A stretch of 64,000 nt of DNA from Mitsuaria sp. PDC51 (lineage in GTDB: Bacteria; Pseudomonadota; Gammaproteobacteria; Burkholderiales; Burkholderiaceae_C): positions 248,001-312,000 of the forward strand of contig NZ_FOZE01000002.1 of the NCBI RefSeq assembly GCF_900113225.1, written 5' to 3'. The notes beneath the pieces were generated by a model. The model ran no database searches. It saw only the letters and a program-made list of their open reading frames with translations, and was not told where the DNA came from. Positions within the stretch are counted from its first letter, which is position 1. Each line of letters starts with the position of its first letter. The translations under genes were made by a program, and so were the position numbers. This document shows positions 7,053-15,454 of the stretch, in pieces.

Positions 7053-8156
7053 ATGGTGGATAAAGAACCGCAGTTTGTCGACCTCGTGCGCCGCGTAAAG
7101 GCGTGCAAGCGCTGCCCACGTATGGCGGACAGTGCCCGAGTGCTCGGTGCGGGCTGCGGCTCGCTCAGCGCCAAGGTGATGTTCATCGGCGAAGCGCCGG
7201 GGCGGCTCGGTGCCGACACCTCGGAGCTGCCGTTCCATGGCGACAAGTCCGGGCACAATTTCGAGTCGCTGCTGGAACAGGTGGGACTGAGCCGCTACGA
7301 CGCTTTCGTGACCAATGCGGTCCTCTGCAATCCGAAGGACACGAGCGGCAACAACGCCACACCGTCCCCCTCTGAGGTGGCCAACTGCGCTCCGTTTCTG
7401 AGGGAACAGCTAGACCTCGTGGACGCTCCCGTGGTCGTAACACTCGGTGCAGTTGCCTTGCGGGCCACGGCGATGGTCACGGCCCATACCCTCACCCTTA
7501 AGGACAGCGTTCGAAAAGCTCACCTCTGGTCAGGTAGGCAGCTCATTCCTGCATACCATCCGGGCCAGCGAGCAATGGTGCATCGCAGCTTCGCCAACCA
7601 ACTGGCGGACTACCAGTTCGTGGCCGAGACGCTGCGCCGCGGCGGGGGCGCCGCACGACGCAAGCCGTCGGCCAAAAGGAACCGAGCGTCGGAAAAGGTT
7701 GGTGCCGCAGCACGGGTGCTGCTCGAGGAAAGCGGAGAACTGAGCTACTTTGCCCTCCACAAGCTGCTGTTCATGGCCGAGGTCCGGCACCTTGAGGCAG
7801 CCTCGGAGCGCCTCACCGAGGGCTACTATGTTCGACAAAAGGATGGGCCCTATTGCGTCGAGTTGCATGCCAGCCGGCTACCTGCGCTCATCCCGGGCTG
7901 CTTCACGCGCACCGTCGGAAAGCACCTGATGGTGGGGCTCGGCCAGAAGGGCCTACTAGACGGAGCGTCACAGGTCGACCCGCTGAGTGCGGCTGCCAGA
8001 CGCACCTTGCTGGAGGTGGCGGTCAAGTACGGTCAACTGCCGGTCGGGGAGCTGAAGACGGCGGTCTACCTGACGGCGCCAATGCGCGAGTTGCTGCGCA
8101 GGGAGAGGACCCTGCGGATGAACCTGTTCAATAGCGCGGTGCTACCGGCTCCCTGA
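7053..8156 (+). CDS. Fe-S uracil-DNA glycosylase fused to a Panacea/DUF4065 domain
   Basis: A 367-residue fusion. Residues 1-195 form a family 4/5-like uracil-DNA glycosylase: motif A GEAPG (46-50), TNAVLCNP (88-94) and motif B YHPG (168-171), with four cysteines C18, C21, C92 and C112 spaced as 4Fe-4S ligands. After a basic linker (about 196-214), residues 215-355 resemble the Panacea (DUF4065/SocA-like) domain: ALHKLLFMAEVRHL and DGPYCVEL. Panacea domains are known as versatile antitoxins or adaptors. The gene follows the TS-like gene by six bases. ATG at 7053 is used; GTG at 7050 is also possible. Inferred role: DNA-targeting effector or repair arm, with the fused domain as a protein-protein regulator. 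Confidence 0.85.
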   Translation: MVDKEPQFVDLVRRVKACKRCPRMADSARVLGAGCGSLSAKVMFIGEAPGRLGADTSELPFHGDKSGHNFESLLEQVGLSRYDAFVTNAVLCNPKDTSGNNATPSPSEVANCAPFLREQLDLVDAPVVVTLGAVALRATAMVTAHTLTLKDSVRKAHLWSGRQLIPAYHPGQRAMVHRSFANQLADYQFVAETLRRGGGAARRKPSAKRNRASEKVGAAARVLLEESGELSYFALHKLLFMAEVRHLEAASERLTEGYYVRQKDGPYCVELHASRLPALIPGCFTRTVGKHLMVGLGQKGLLDGASQVDPLSAAARRTLLEVAVKYGQLPVGELKTAVYLTAPMRELLRRERTLRMNLFNSAVLPAP

Positions 8157-8318
8157 ACCGTACGACAGCACCTCCAAGTCGGAATGCAAATGGGGCCCGC
8201 TAAGGACCACTCCCAGCCTCAATTCGACTGCGACTCGGTAGCGCATGATTCAGCCGCCATCGTCATGTACCCGTCTAGTCTGCCTGGGCCGATGAGATCA
8301 ACCGCGACAGTTCAACCT

Positions 8319-8687
8319 ATGCCTAAGACGATCTACTGCTGGCGCTGCCGCATGGACATTCCCATGCTCACGGAGGAGGAGTGGGATTTGGTGGCGCCTC
8401 ACCTCGCCAACGGGGTCGACCAAATCAAAGCGTATCGGGAGGCCCATGGGTGCTCTCTTGCCGAAGCGACGCGAGAGGGCTTTGGGCGGGAGGCGCTGGT
8501 GCAGTACGAGCGCATCACTGGCTTCAAGGAAGGCAACGCGAACGCGCTGTTCCATCATCGACTGAGCCTGTACGGCCCCGCTTGCTCACATTGCGGCAAG
8601 CCGCTTAGGACCCCGCAGGCGCGCTTCTGCGCGATGTGCAGCACGCCGAGCGGCTCCATTGCTGGTGATGGTCAACATTCAAACTGA
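8319..8687 (+). CDS. Zinc-ribbon hypothetical protein
   Basis: A 122-residue soluble protein beginning MPKTIYCWRCRMDIPML. It has an N-terminal CxxC (YCWRC), a central helical part and a C-terminal double CxxC (ACSHCGKPL and FCAMC), so it probably binds zinc. An upstream in-frame ATG at 8184 is less likely because the extra residues look non-coding. Function unknown; relatives are known to me only as short hypothetical proteins. It follows the UDG/Panacea gene by about 160 bases, so membership in the cassette is doubtful. Confidence 0.7.
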   Translation: MPKTIYCWRCRMDIPMLTEEEWDLVAPHLANGVDQIKAYREAHGCSLAEATREGFGREALVQYERITGFKEGNANALFHHRLSLYGPACSHCGKPLRTPQARFCAMCSTPSGSIAGDGQHSN

Positions 8688-8751
8688 AGCGCCTCACACA
8701 CTTCGGCGAAGAGCCATGCAGCGTGCCGCGAACTCGAGACCGGTTTCGCCA

Positions 8752-9339
8752 TTACGGTCGTCGCTTATCACCTGCTCGCGTTGCACCAACGGACTCGGCC
8801 AGCGCGAAAAGCCACCAGCCCAGCGACACGATCCACAGCAAGTTGGCGAGAGCAACGACGTGCTCGGACACTCCAAACACCGTTGCAAACCCAGCTCCCA
8901 CTAGCGAAGCAATGTAGGCGACGATGTATGAATTTCTGCGCCACACATAGAGCACCATGAGCAGCGTCGCGACCTGAATGACGAAAAACAGAAAGAACAT
9001 AGGACCAGAACTGGCGCCATGCGTCTTTAATTCATGAGCATGGAACTCCCAGTCCGTCTTTGCAATCGACCAATCGGGGCACCGCGTAGACGAGTCGACG
9101 CGGATGCGATGGACTGGAATACCAACGGGACCGACCGCATGTCCGAATCGAACTCCGCGATGACGCGCCTGCCGCTCGGAGGCTAGTCGACGCTCCATGG
9201 CGGCAGTGGCCCTGACCACTCCCCGCGCCGAGGCCATTCGGAAGATCTCGCCTGGAGACCGCATCGATACGGGAATATCTGGAAGTCCGATGCAAGCCCG
9301 ATCACGCATCATTCCGCCCCCGGGCGCTCGTTTCATCAA
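8752..9339 (-). CDS. Membrane protein of unknown function (start uncertain)
   Basis: The C-terminal 80 residues contain three convincing membrane helices (FFLFFVIQVATLLMVLYV, IVAYIASLVGAGFATVFGV and VVALANLLWIVSLGWWLFAL). The preceding stretch is basic and has poor coding character. The longest frame starts at 9339, but an ATG at 9000 would give an 82-residue protein made only of the membrane part. No ribosome-binding site decides between them. No family recognised. Confidence 0.45.
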   Translation of the reverse strand: MMKRAPGGGMMRDRACIGLPDIPVSMRSPGEIFRMASARGVVRATAAMERRLASERQARHRGVRFGHAVGPVGIPVHRIRVDSSTRCPDWSIAKTDWEFHAHELKTHGASSGPMFFLFFVIQVATLLMVLYVWRRNSYIVAYIASLVGAGFATVFGVSEHVVALANLLWIVSLGWWLFALAESVGATRAGDKRRP

Positions 9340-9414
9340 TGGATCTCACGCGTCGCGAGAAACCGACCCCACGATCTCTTGGCCACTCGGCCTTGATCGC
9401 GACCACAACCACTC

Positions 9415-9963
9415 ATGAGCGCGAACCCGTACGCATCTCCAGACTTCCAAGTCGCAGACCTTCCTTCCCGACAGGCGTCCTCGGAGCCCCCGTTCTTTGC
9501 CGTCTCGCTGTCCAAGCTCGTCGTCATGAGCGTCTGCACGCTCGGCCTGTATGAGATCTACTGGTTCTATCGCAACTGGAGATGCATCAGGCACCGGGAG
9601 CAAAGCAACATCGCACCGGCGCTGAGAGCGCTGGTCGCGCTCTTCTATTGCTACCAGTGCTTTGCCCGGATTCGCGCTTACGACATCGAGAAAAATGGCA
9701 GCTCGCCCCTCGCCGCCGGGAGCTTGGCCGTCGGTTGGATCGTCGCCACCTTGCTCTGGAAGCTTCCAGATCCGTACTGGTGGCTCTCCCTGCTCGCGTT
9801 CGTGTTCCTCCTTCCCGTGCAGGCGCGCGCGAACAGCTTGAATGCGCAGGTGAGCCCACTCCACAAGCGCAATGCGTCCGTACGCGGCTGGGACTGGCTG
9901 GCCGTGATTCCCGGGGGCGCACTGCTGCTGCTCGCATTCCTTGGAACACTTCTGGCCCCTTGA
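9415..9963 (+). CDS. DUF4234-like membrane protein
   Basis: A 182-residue integral membrane protein. The segment VCTLGLYEIYWFYRNWRCIR resembles the start of DUF4234-type proteins, which have TLGLY-x2-YW near a first membrane helix. Further hydrophobic stretches lie around residues 97-112, 121-137 and 162-180. Its N terminus (MSANPYASPDFQ) is like those of other small proteins of this kind in gamma- and betaproteobacteria. The role is unknown. It is the last gene of the accessory stretch. Confidence 0.7.
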   Translation: MSANPYASPDFQVADLPSRQASSEPPFFAVSLSKLVVMSVCTLGLYEIYWFYRNWRCIRHREQSNIAPALRALVALFYCYQCFARIRAYDIEKNGSSPLAAGSLAVGWIVATLLWKLPDPYWWLSLLAFVFLLPVQARANSLNAQVSPLHKRNASVRGWDWLAVIPGGALLLLAFLGTLLAP

Positions 9964-10073
9964 CCGGGTGAGCGTACCTAGGACTCGGTCCACCCCTTTC
10001 ATCGAGCGGGAGCCCCGCCGCTTCGCGCCGGTCAAGCCACCGGTCGCCCACGTGACCCGCTCGCGACGGCGCC

Positions 10074-10970
10074 CTACCCCCTCAACCGCTCCACCGCCAG
10101 GTCAATGAACGCCCTCACCTTGCGCGACGCTCGCTTCCCCTGATGCTGCAGCGCCTGCACCGGCACGGCGGGCGGTGCGAACTTCGGGAGCACCTCCACG
10201 AGCGCCCCTGAAGCGATCTGCTCTTCGACCATGTACGACAGCACACGAGTGAGCCCAAACCCATCGCGGGCCGCGGCAATGGCGTGGTCATTGCTGTTGG
10301 TGGCGAGTCGAGCGCGGATCGGCACCGAGACGATCGGCGCATCCACGCCCGCGCCCTCACGGAACTTCCACTCCGATCCCGGCTCCAGCCCAAGCGCCGC
10401 GATCACCGAGTGCTTCGCGAGATCCTTCAGCTGCTTCGGCGTCCCGTGCTGCTTCAGGTACGCGGGCGACGCGCACAGGATGCGCCGCACCTTGGCCAGC
10501 GGCGTCGCGTGGAAGGAAGCATCCGGCAGGTCGCCGATGCGGATCGCCACGTCCACGTCCTCGCTCAGCAGGTTGACATTGCGATCCAGGAAACGGCACT
10601 CGACCTCGGTCTCCGGATAACGGGCCAGGTAGGCCAGCACCACCTCGTTCAGCTTGAGCCGCCCGTACATCACCGAGGCGCTGACGACGAGCTTGCCGCG
10701 CACCGCGCCGTGCGAGCCACTCGCCGCCTGCTCGATCTCCTCCAGTTCGCCGAGCACGCGCCGGCAGTCCTGCGCGTAGCGCTCGCCGACCTCGGTGACC
10801 TTGACCACGCGCGTGGTGCGCAGCAGCAGGCGCACGTTCATCGCCGCCTCGAGCTCGCTCACCGCGCGCGTGACGACCGGCGCGGACACGCCGAGCCGCC
10901 GCGCCGCCGCGGAAAACCCGCCCTCCTGAACGACGGCCACGAAGATGGCCATGGCATCGAGCTTGTCCAT
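10074..10970 (-). CDS. LysR-family transcriptional regulator
   Basis: A 298-residue LysR regulator. The N-terminal winged helix-turn-helix (MDKLDAMAIFVAVVQEGGFSA through about residue 60) is followed by an effector domain from about residue 90 (GKLVVSASVMYGRLKLNEVV). It is divergently transcribed from the AhpD-like gene at 11073, and a palindrome at 10975-10989 sits right by its start, so it probably controls the oxidoreductase pair and itself. The effector is unknown; a redox or quinone-like compound would fit the targets. Confidence 0.92.
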   Translation of the reverse strand: MDKLDAMAIFVAVVQEGGFSAAARRLGVSAPVVTRAVSELEAAMNVRLLLRTTRVVKVTEVGERYAQDCRRVLGELEEIEQAASGSHGAVRGKLVVSASVMYGRLKLNEVVLAYLARYPETEVECRFLDRNVNLLSEDVDVAIRIGDLPDASFHATPLAKVRRILCASPAYLKQHGTPKQLKDLAKHSVIAALGLEPGSEWKFREGAGVDAPIVSVPIRARLATNSNDHAIAAARDGFGLTRVLSYMVEEQIASGALVEVLPKFAPPAVPVQALQHQGKRASRKVRAFIDLAVERLRG

Positions 10971-10974
10971 ATCT

Positions 10975-10989
10975 TTTCTGATCCAGAAA
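10975..10989. promoter_or_regulatory. Inverted repeat in the LysR divergent promoter
   Basis: TTTCTG-ATC-CAGAAA is a perfect 6-3-6 inverted repeat, five bases upstream of the LysR start codon and inside the 102-base divergent region. Position fits a site for the LysR regulator, probably autoregulatory, although the classic T-N11-A spacing is not obvious. Confidence 0.45.
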
Positions 10990-11072
10990 GAGTCATTTCC
11001 CAGCCGCGCCGATTCTCTCCGCGGAGCGCGAGGGCCACCATCCGCTCACCCTCAACCCACCGGAGAACCGCC

Positions 11073-11624
11073 ATGAGCCGCATCCACGTCGTCGAACCCG
11101 CCACCGCCACGCCCGAGCAGAAAGCCCTGCTCGACGCGATCCAGGGCCAGCTCGGCATGGTCCCCAACTTCCTGAAGGTCTTCGCCAACTCGACCACCGC
11201 GCTGCAGGCCTTCCTCGGCCTGTATGGCATCGCCAACGGCGGCAGCCTGGACCCGCTGGACCGCGAACGCATCGCCCTGGCGCTGGCGCAGCAGAACGGC
11301 TGCCAGTACTGCGTCTCCGCGCACACGGCCATCGGGCGCAAGACCGGCCTGTCGGCCGAGGAGATCGCCGCGGCCCGCGCCGGCACCAGCGACGACGACA
11401 CCTCCGCCGCGATCCTGAAATTCGCGCGCAGCTTGATGGACAAGCGCGGCGAGGTGTCCGCGCTGGAGCTGACCGAGCTGCGTGCCGCCGGCGTCGACGA
11501 GGCGCAGATCGTCGAGATCATCACGCACGTCGGCATGAACTTCCTGACCAACATCCTGGGCAAGGCCAGCCTGGTCGAGATCGATTTCCCGAGCGTCAAG
11601 CTCGAACTGCCGACCGCGGCCTGA
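11073..11624 (+). CDS. AhpD-like carboxymuconolactone decarboxylase family protein
   Basis: A 183-residue protein of the CMD/AhpD alkylhydroperoxidase fold. The family CxxC appears in NGCQYCVSAH with a His three residues after the second Cys, as in peroxidase-active members, and is preceded by the DRERIALALAQQ helix. Such proteins act as thiol-dependent peroxidases or on carboxylactones. CGGAG upstream supports the ATG. It lies 28 bases before the PNPOx-ferredoxin fusion gene, almost certainly in one operon, and divergent from the LysR regulator. The pair suggests a stress-linked redox function. Confidence 0.88.
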   Translation: MSRIHVVEPATATPEQKALLDAIQGQLGMVPNFLKVFANSTTALQAFLGLYGIANGGSLDPLDRERIALALAQQNGCQYCVSAHTAIGRKTGLSAEEIAAARAGTSDDDTSAAILKFARSLMDKRGEVSALELTELRAAGVDEAQIVEIITHVGMNFLTNILGKASLVEIDFPSVKLELPTAA

Positions 11625-11652
11625 AGGTCCGCATCCTCACCGGGAGCTCATC

Positions 11653-13281
11653 ATGGGACGCGCCTATTCGGACATCACCTTCACCCCGACGGTCCGCGAG
11701 GTCCAGGCAGAGAAAGGCAGCCGCGAGCAGTACGCCTTCCTCGACACGATGAGCGACCGCGGCGAGGCGCTGACGCCCCGCGAGGCGCAGTTCCTCGCCG
11801 AGGCCGACCACTTCTTCCAGGCCACGGTCAGCGAGACCGGCTGGCCCTACGTGCAGCACCGCGGCGGGCCGAAGGGTTTCCTCAAGGTGCTGGATTCGCG
11901 CACCATCGGCTTCGCGGACTTCCGCGGCAATGTGCAGTACCTGAGCGTCGGCAACCTGCGCAAGGACGACCGCCTCTCGATGATCGTCGTCGACTATCCG
12001 AATCGGCGCCGGCTGAAGCTGCTCGGACGCGTGGAGCTGGTCGAGGCCGGCGTCAGCCCGCAGGGCGACGCGGCCATCGCCGCGGTGAGTGATCCGGCCT
12101 ACGGCGCGACGGTCGAGCGCGCTTTCCTGATCCGCATCGAGGGTTGGGATTGGAACTGTCCGCAGCACATCACGCCGCGTTTCACCGAGGCCGAGGTTGC
12201 GTCGCTCACCGCCCCGCTGCGCGCGCAGGTGCAGAAGCTGAAAGCGCAGTTGAGCGACGCCAAGGCGGCGCTGGCCGCTTCGCAGACGCCGTCGGCGTCA
12301 ATGCCGCCGCCATCACTGGGCGACGGGCCGCTCGCGCTGACGATCTCCGGCGTGCGCCAGCTCACGCCATCGGTGCGGGCCTTCAAGTTGAGGACCGCCG
12401 ACGGATCGCCGCTGCCGGCGGTGGTCGCCGGCGCCCACCTCGACCTACCCGTGCGCCTGGCTGATGGCACCGACTCGACCCGGAGCTACTCGATCGCGTC
12501 CAGCCCGCATCGCACCGATGCCTACGAGATCGCCGTGCAGCGCGAGCCCGAGGGACGCGGCGGCTCCCTGGCCGTGCACGAGGACTTCCAGCTCGGGCTG
12601 CGGCTCAACGCCTCGATGCCGCGGACGCTCTTCTCGCTCGTCGAGACAGCGCATCGAGCGGTGCTGATCGCCGGCGGCATCGGCATCACGCCGATCAAGG
12701 CGATGGCGCATGCGCTCGTCGCGCGGGGCGCGGCCTTCGAGCTGCACTACGCGGTGCGCTCGCGGGCGCAGGCACCGTTCCTGGGTGAGCTGGTCGACGC
12801 CTTCGGCGAGCGCGTGAAGGTCCACGCGAAGGACGAAGGGCAGCGCCTCGACGTCCAGGCGCTGATGCTCGGCCTGGGCGAGACCGATCATGTCTACGTC
12901 TGCGGGCCTTCGCGCCTGATCGAAGCAGTGTCGGCGGCCGCGCGGCAGGCCGCTGTGAGCGCCGCGCGCGTTCACGCCGAGAAGTTCAGTGCCGACCGCG
13001 CCAAGCCCGGCGACCGCGAGTTCGTCGTCCACCTGGTCCGCAGCGGCAAGGATCTGCTCGTGCCGAAGGACCGCTCCATCCTCGAGGTCGCCGAAGCGCA
13101 GGGCGTGCGAGTGCCGGCCTCATGCCGCATCGGCAACTGCGGCACCTGCGCCACGCGCGTGGTCGCCGGCACGCCCGCGCATCGCGACGACGTGCTCACC
13201 GACGCGCAGAAGGCAGATCAGCAGTTGATGTGCGTCTGCGTCTCGAGAGCGGACGGCGATGAACTGACGCTCGACCTCTGA
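11653..13281 (+). CDS. PNPOx-like / FAD-NAD(P)H reductase / 2Fe-2S ferredoxin fusion
   Basis: A 542-residue three-part oxidoreductase. Residues about 30-190 form a pyridoxamine 5'-phosphate oxidase-like flavin-binding split barrel (GWPYVQHRGGPKGFLKVLD; DDRLSMIVVDYPNRRRLKLLGRVEL). Residues about 220-445 are a ferredoxin reductase module with the FAD motif RSYSIASSP and the NAD(P)H-binding start GGIGITPIKAM. The C-terminal 90 residues are a plant-type 2Fe-2S ferredoxin with C491, C496, C499 and C529 (CRIGNCGTC ... CVC). A coiled Ala/Gln linker joins parts one and two. Electrons should flow NAD(P)H to FAD to Fe-S to the split-barrel flavin or an outside partner. Substrate unknown. Confidence 0.9.
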   Translation: MGRAYSDITFTPTVREVQAEKGSREQYAFLDTMSDRGEALTPREAQFLAEADHFFQATVSETGWPYVQHRGGPKGFLKVLDSRTIGFADFRGNVQYLSVGNLRKDDRLSMIVVDYPNRRRLKLLGRVELVEAGVSPQGDAAIAAVSDPAYGATVERAFLIRIEGWDWNCPQHITPRFTEAEVASLTAPLRAQVQKLKAQLSDAKAALAASQTPSASMPPPSLGDGPLALTISGVRQLTPSVRAFKLRTADGSPLPAVVAGAHLDLPVRLADGTDSTRSYSIASSPHRTDAYEIAVQREPEGRGGSLAVHEDFQLGLRLNASMPRTLFSLVETAHRAVLIAGGIGITPIKAMAHALVARGAAFELHYAVRSRAQAPFLGELVDAFGERVKVHAKDEGQRLDVQALMLGLGETDHVYVCGPSRLIEAVSAAARQAAVSAARVHAEKFSADRAKPGDREFVVHLVRSGKDLLVPKDRSILEVAEAQGVRVPASCRIGNCGTCATRVVAGTPAHRDDVLTDAQKADQQLMCVCVSRADGDELTLDL

Positions 13282-13350
13282 GCGATGTTCACGGCTACAG
13301 TGCGCTCGTCCCATGACCTCGCCGGCCGCCGCACGCGCAGGAGCACCCCG

Positions 13351-14331
13351 ATGAACGCATCCCGATGGGCGGTCCCCGCCTCCTACTTCAGCATGGTGCT
13401 GGGCCTGACCGGCCTGGGCAACGGCTGGCGCGTGGCCTCGCGTCTGTGGGGCTTCCCCACCTGGATCGGCGAGTCGGTCATGGCGGTCGCGGTGACGGTG
13501 TGGGCGGTGCTGCTGGTCCGATTCGCGATCAAGTGGATCGCCGCGCGCGAGGAGGCCCTGGCCGAGGCCGCCCATCCCATCCTCTGCTGCTTCATCGCGC
13601 TCGTGCCGGTGGCGACCATGCTCGCCGGCATCGGCGTGCTGCCGCATGCGCACGGCGTGGGGACGGGGCTGGTCCTGCTCGGCGCGGCGGCCTCGCTGCT
13701 CTTCGGCCTGTGGCGCCACGGCGGCCAGTGGCGCGGCGGACGCGACCCGAAGACGACGACGCCCGTGCTCTACCTGCCCACGGTCGGCGCCAACCTGGTG
13801 TCCGCGATCGCGCTATCGGCGCTCGGCTGGCCGAGTTGGGGGCAGCTGTTCTTCGGTGCCGGCGTGCTGGCCTGGATCGTCCAGGAGTCCATCATCCTGG
13901 GCCGCCTGCTGACCGTCGATCCCTTGCCGCCGGCGCTGCGCCCGACGGTGGGCATCCAGATGGCGCCGCCGGCGGTCGCGCTGCTGGCCTACGCGGCCGT
14001 CACCGTCGGCCCGCCGGACCTCATCGCCCGCATGCTGCTGGGCTACGCGATCGTGCAGGCGCTGATGGTGCTGCGGCTGATGCCGTGGATCCGCCAGCCG
14101 TTCACGCTGTCGTACTGGGGATTCACCTTCGGCGCGACCGCGATCTCCACCGGCACCATGCGCTTCGCCGAGCGCGGCCATGACCCGGTCTTCACCACGC
14201 TCGCGCCGGTGCTCTTCACCATGAGCAATCTGGTCATCACCGGGCTCTCGATCGCTTCGGTGCTGTGGGCGCTGCGGCCGAAGCCGGCGTCCGCCAGCGC
14301 GCCCGCGCCGGTGGCGCCGGCGGCCAGTTGA
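13351..14331 (+). CDS. TehA/SLAC1-type (TDT) membrane transporter
   Basis: A 326-residue integral membrane protein with about ten hydrophobic helices. It begins MNASRWAVPASYFSMVLGLTGLGNGWR, as TehA/TDT-family transporters do, and retains the helix FTLSYWGFTFGATAISTGTM typical of the family. Members export tellurite-type anions or C4-dicarboxylates or act as anion channels; the substrate here is not known. The ATG at 13351 is supported by CAGGAG eight bases upstream and preferred over an ATG at 13285. It follows the fusion oxidoreductase by 69 bases and may share its operon. Confidence 0.85.
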   Translation: MNASRWAVPASYFSMVLGLTGLGNGWRVASRLWGFPTWIGESVMAVAVTVWAVLLVRFAIKWIAAREEALAEAAHPILCCFIALVPVATMLAGIGVLPHAHGVGTGLVLLGAAASLLFGLWRHGGQWRGGRDPKTTTPVLYLPTVGANLVSAIALSALGWPSWGQLFFGAGVLAWIVQESIILGRLLTVDPLPPALRPTVGIQMAPPAVALLAYAAVTVGPPDLIARMLLGYAIVQALMVLRLMPWIRQPFTLSYWGFTFGATAISTGTMRFAERGHDPVFTTLAPVLFTMSNLVITGLSIASVLWALRPKPASASAPAPVAPAAS

Positions 14332-14349
14332 TTCGGGGTGAATCAGCAG

Positions 14350-14387
14350 CGCGCCGCGGCGCGTCCTGACGCCGCGGTGGACCGCGG
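14350..14387. terminator. Hairpins between convergent tehA-like gene and pyrC
   Basis: Two GC-rich inverted repeats, CGCGCCGCGGCGCG at 14350-14363 and CCGCGGT-GG-ACCGCGG at 14372-14387, occupy the 64 bases between two convergent genes. There is no clear T-run, so termination in either direction is a guess from position. Confidence 0.35.
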
Positions 14388-14395
14388 TGTCGCGC

Positions 14396-15430
14396 TCAGT
14401 CGAGCTTCCAGCGCAGCGCCTCGCCGCCACGCAGCGGCTTGAGCTGCGCGGCTTCGCCGAAGGGGACGGACTCGGGCAGCGTCCATTCGGTCTTGCGCAG
14501 CGTGACCTGCGTCGTGTTGCGCGGCAGGCCGTAGAAGTCGGCGCCGTGGAAACTGGCGAAGGCCTCGAGCTTGTCGAGCGCGCCCGCAGCCTCGAAGGCC
14601 TCGGCATAGAGCTCGAGCGCGGACAGCGCGGTGAAGCAGCCGGCGCCGCACACCGAGTTCTCCTTCATCACCGACGCATGCGGCGCGCTGTCGGTGCCGA
14701 GGAAGAACTTCGGGCTGCCGGAAGTGGCGGCCTGGATCAGCGCCAGGCGATGCTCCTCTCGCTTGAGCACCGGCAGGCAGTAGTAATGCGGCCGCAGCCC
14801 GCCCATGAAGATCGCGTTGCGGTTGTAGAGCAGGTGCTGCGGCGTCACCGTCGCGCCGGTGAAGCGGTCCGCCGCGGTCACGTACTGCGCGGCTTCCTTG
14901 GTCGTGATGTGCTCGAAGACCACCTTCAGCTCGGGGAAGTCCTTGCGCAGCGGCGTCATCACGCGGTCGATGAAGAAGGCCTCGCGGTCGAAGACATCGA
15001 CGTCGCCATCGGTGACCTCGCCATGCACCAGCAGCAGCAGGCCCGCCTTCTGCATCGCCTCCAGCGTCGCATAGGTCTTGCGGATGTCGGTGACGCCGGC
15101 ATCGCTGTTGGTCGTGGCGCCAGCCGGATAGAGCTTGAGCGCGACCACGCCGGCCGCCTTCGCGGCGGCGATCTCCTCGGGGCGCGTGCGGTCGGTCAGG
15201 TAGAGCGTCATCAGCGGCTCGAAGTCCACGCCGGCGGGCACGGCGGCGAGGATGCGCTCGCGGTAGGCCTGCGCCTGCTCGGCCGTCGTGATCGGCGGCT
15301 TCAGGTTGGGCATCGCGATCGCGCGCGCGAACTGGCGCGCGGTGTACGGAACGACGCTCTGCAGCGCGGCACCGTCGCGCAGGTGCACATGCCAGTCGTC
15401 GGGACGGGTCAGGACTAGGGTTTCGCTCAT
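14396..15430 (-). CDS. pyrC: Dihydroorotase
   Basis: A 344-residue class II (PyrC-type) dihydroorotase converting carbamoyl aspartate to dihydroorotate in pyrimidine synthesis. The zinc-binding DWHVHLRDG lies at the N terminus, the carboxylated lysine in [14 protein letters not shown], zinc histidines in LLLVHGE and VFEHITT, and the late Asp in [10 protein letters not shown]. Length matches E. coli PyrC. The start [10 protein letters not shown] is chosen; an ATG six codons upstream is possible. It lies 24 bases downstream of the coiled-coil protein gene. Confidence 0.97.
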   Translation of the reverse strand: MSETLVLTRPDDWHVHLRDGAALQSVVPYTARQFARAIAMPNLKPPITTAEQAQAYRERILAAVPAGVDFEPLMTLYLTDRTRPEEIAAAKAAGVVALKLYPAGATTNSDAGVTDIRKTYATLEAMQKAGLLLLVHGEVTDGDVDVFDREAFFIDRVMTPLRKDFPELKVVFEHITTKEAAQYVTAADRFTGATVTPQHLLYNRNAIFMGGLRPHYYCLPVLKREEHRLALIQAATSGSPKFFLGTDSAPHASVMKENSVCGAGCFTALSALELYAEAFEAAGALDKLEAFASFHGADFYGLPRNTTQVTLRKTEWTLPESVPFGEAAQLKPLRGGEALRWKLD

Positions 15431-15454
15431 GGGGCGGGATTGTCGCACCCCGCC

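Noticed and set aside
5434-8156. Reading the cassette as ordinary pyrimidine housekeeping (a second thyA plus ung)
   Set aside because: The TS-like protein is too divergent for a ThyA copy, the UDG carries an antitoxin-type domain, and the MazG protein has an additional domain; housekeeping thyA and ung do not have this layout.
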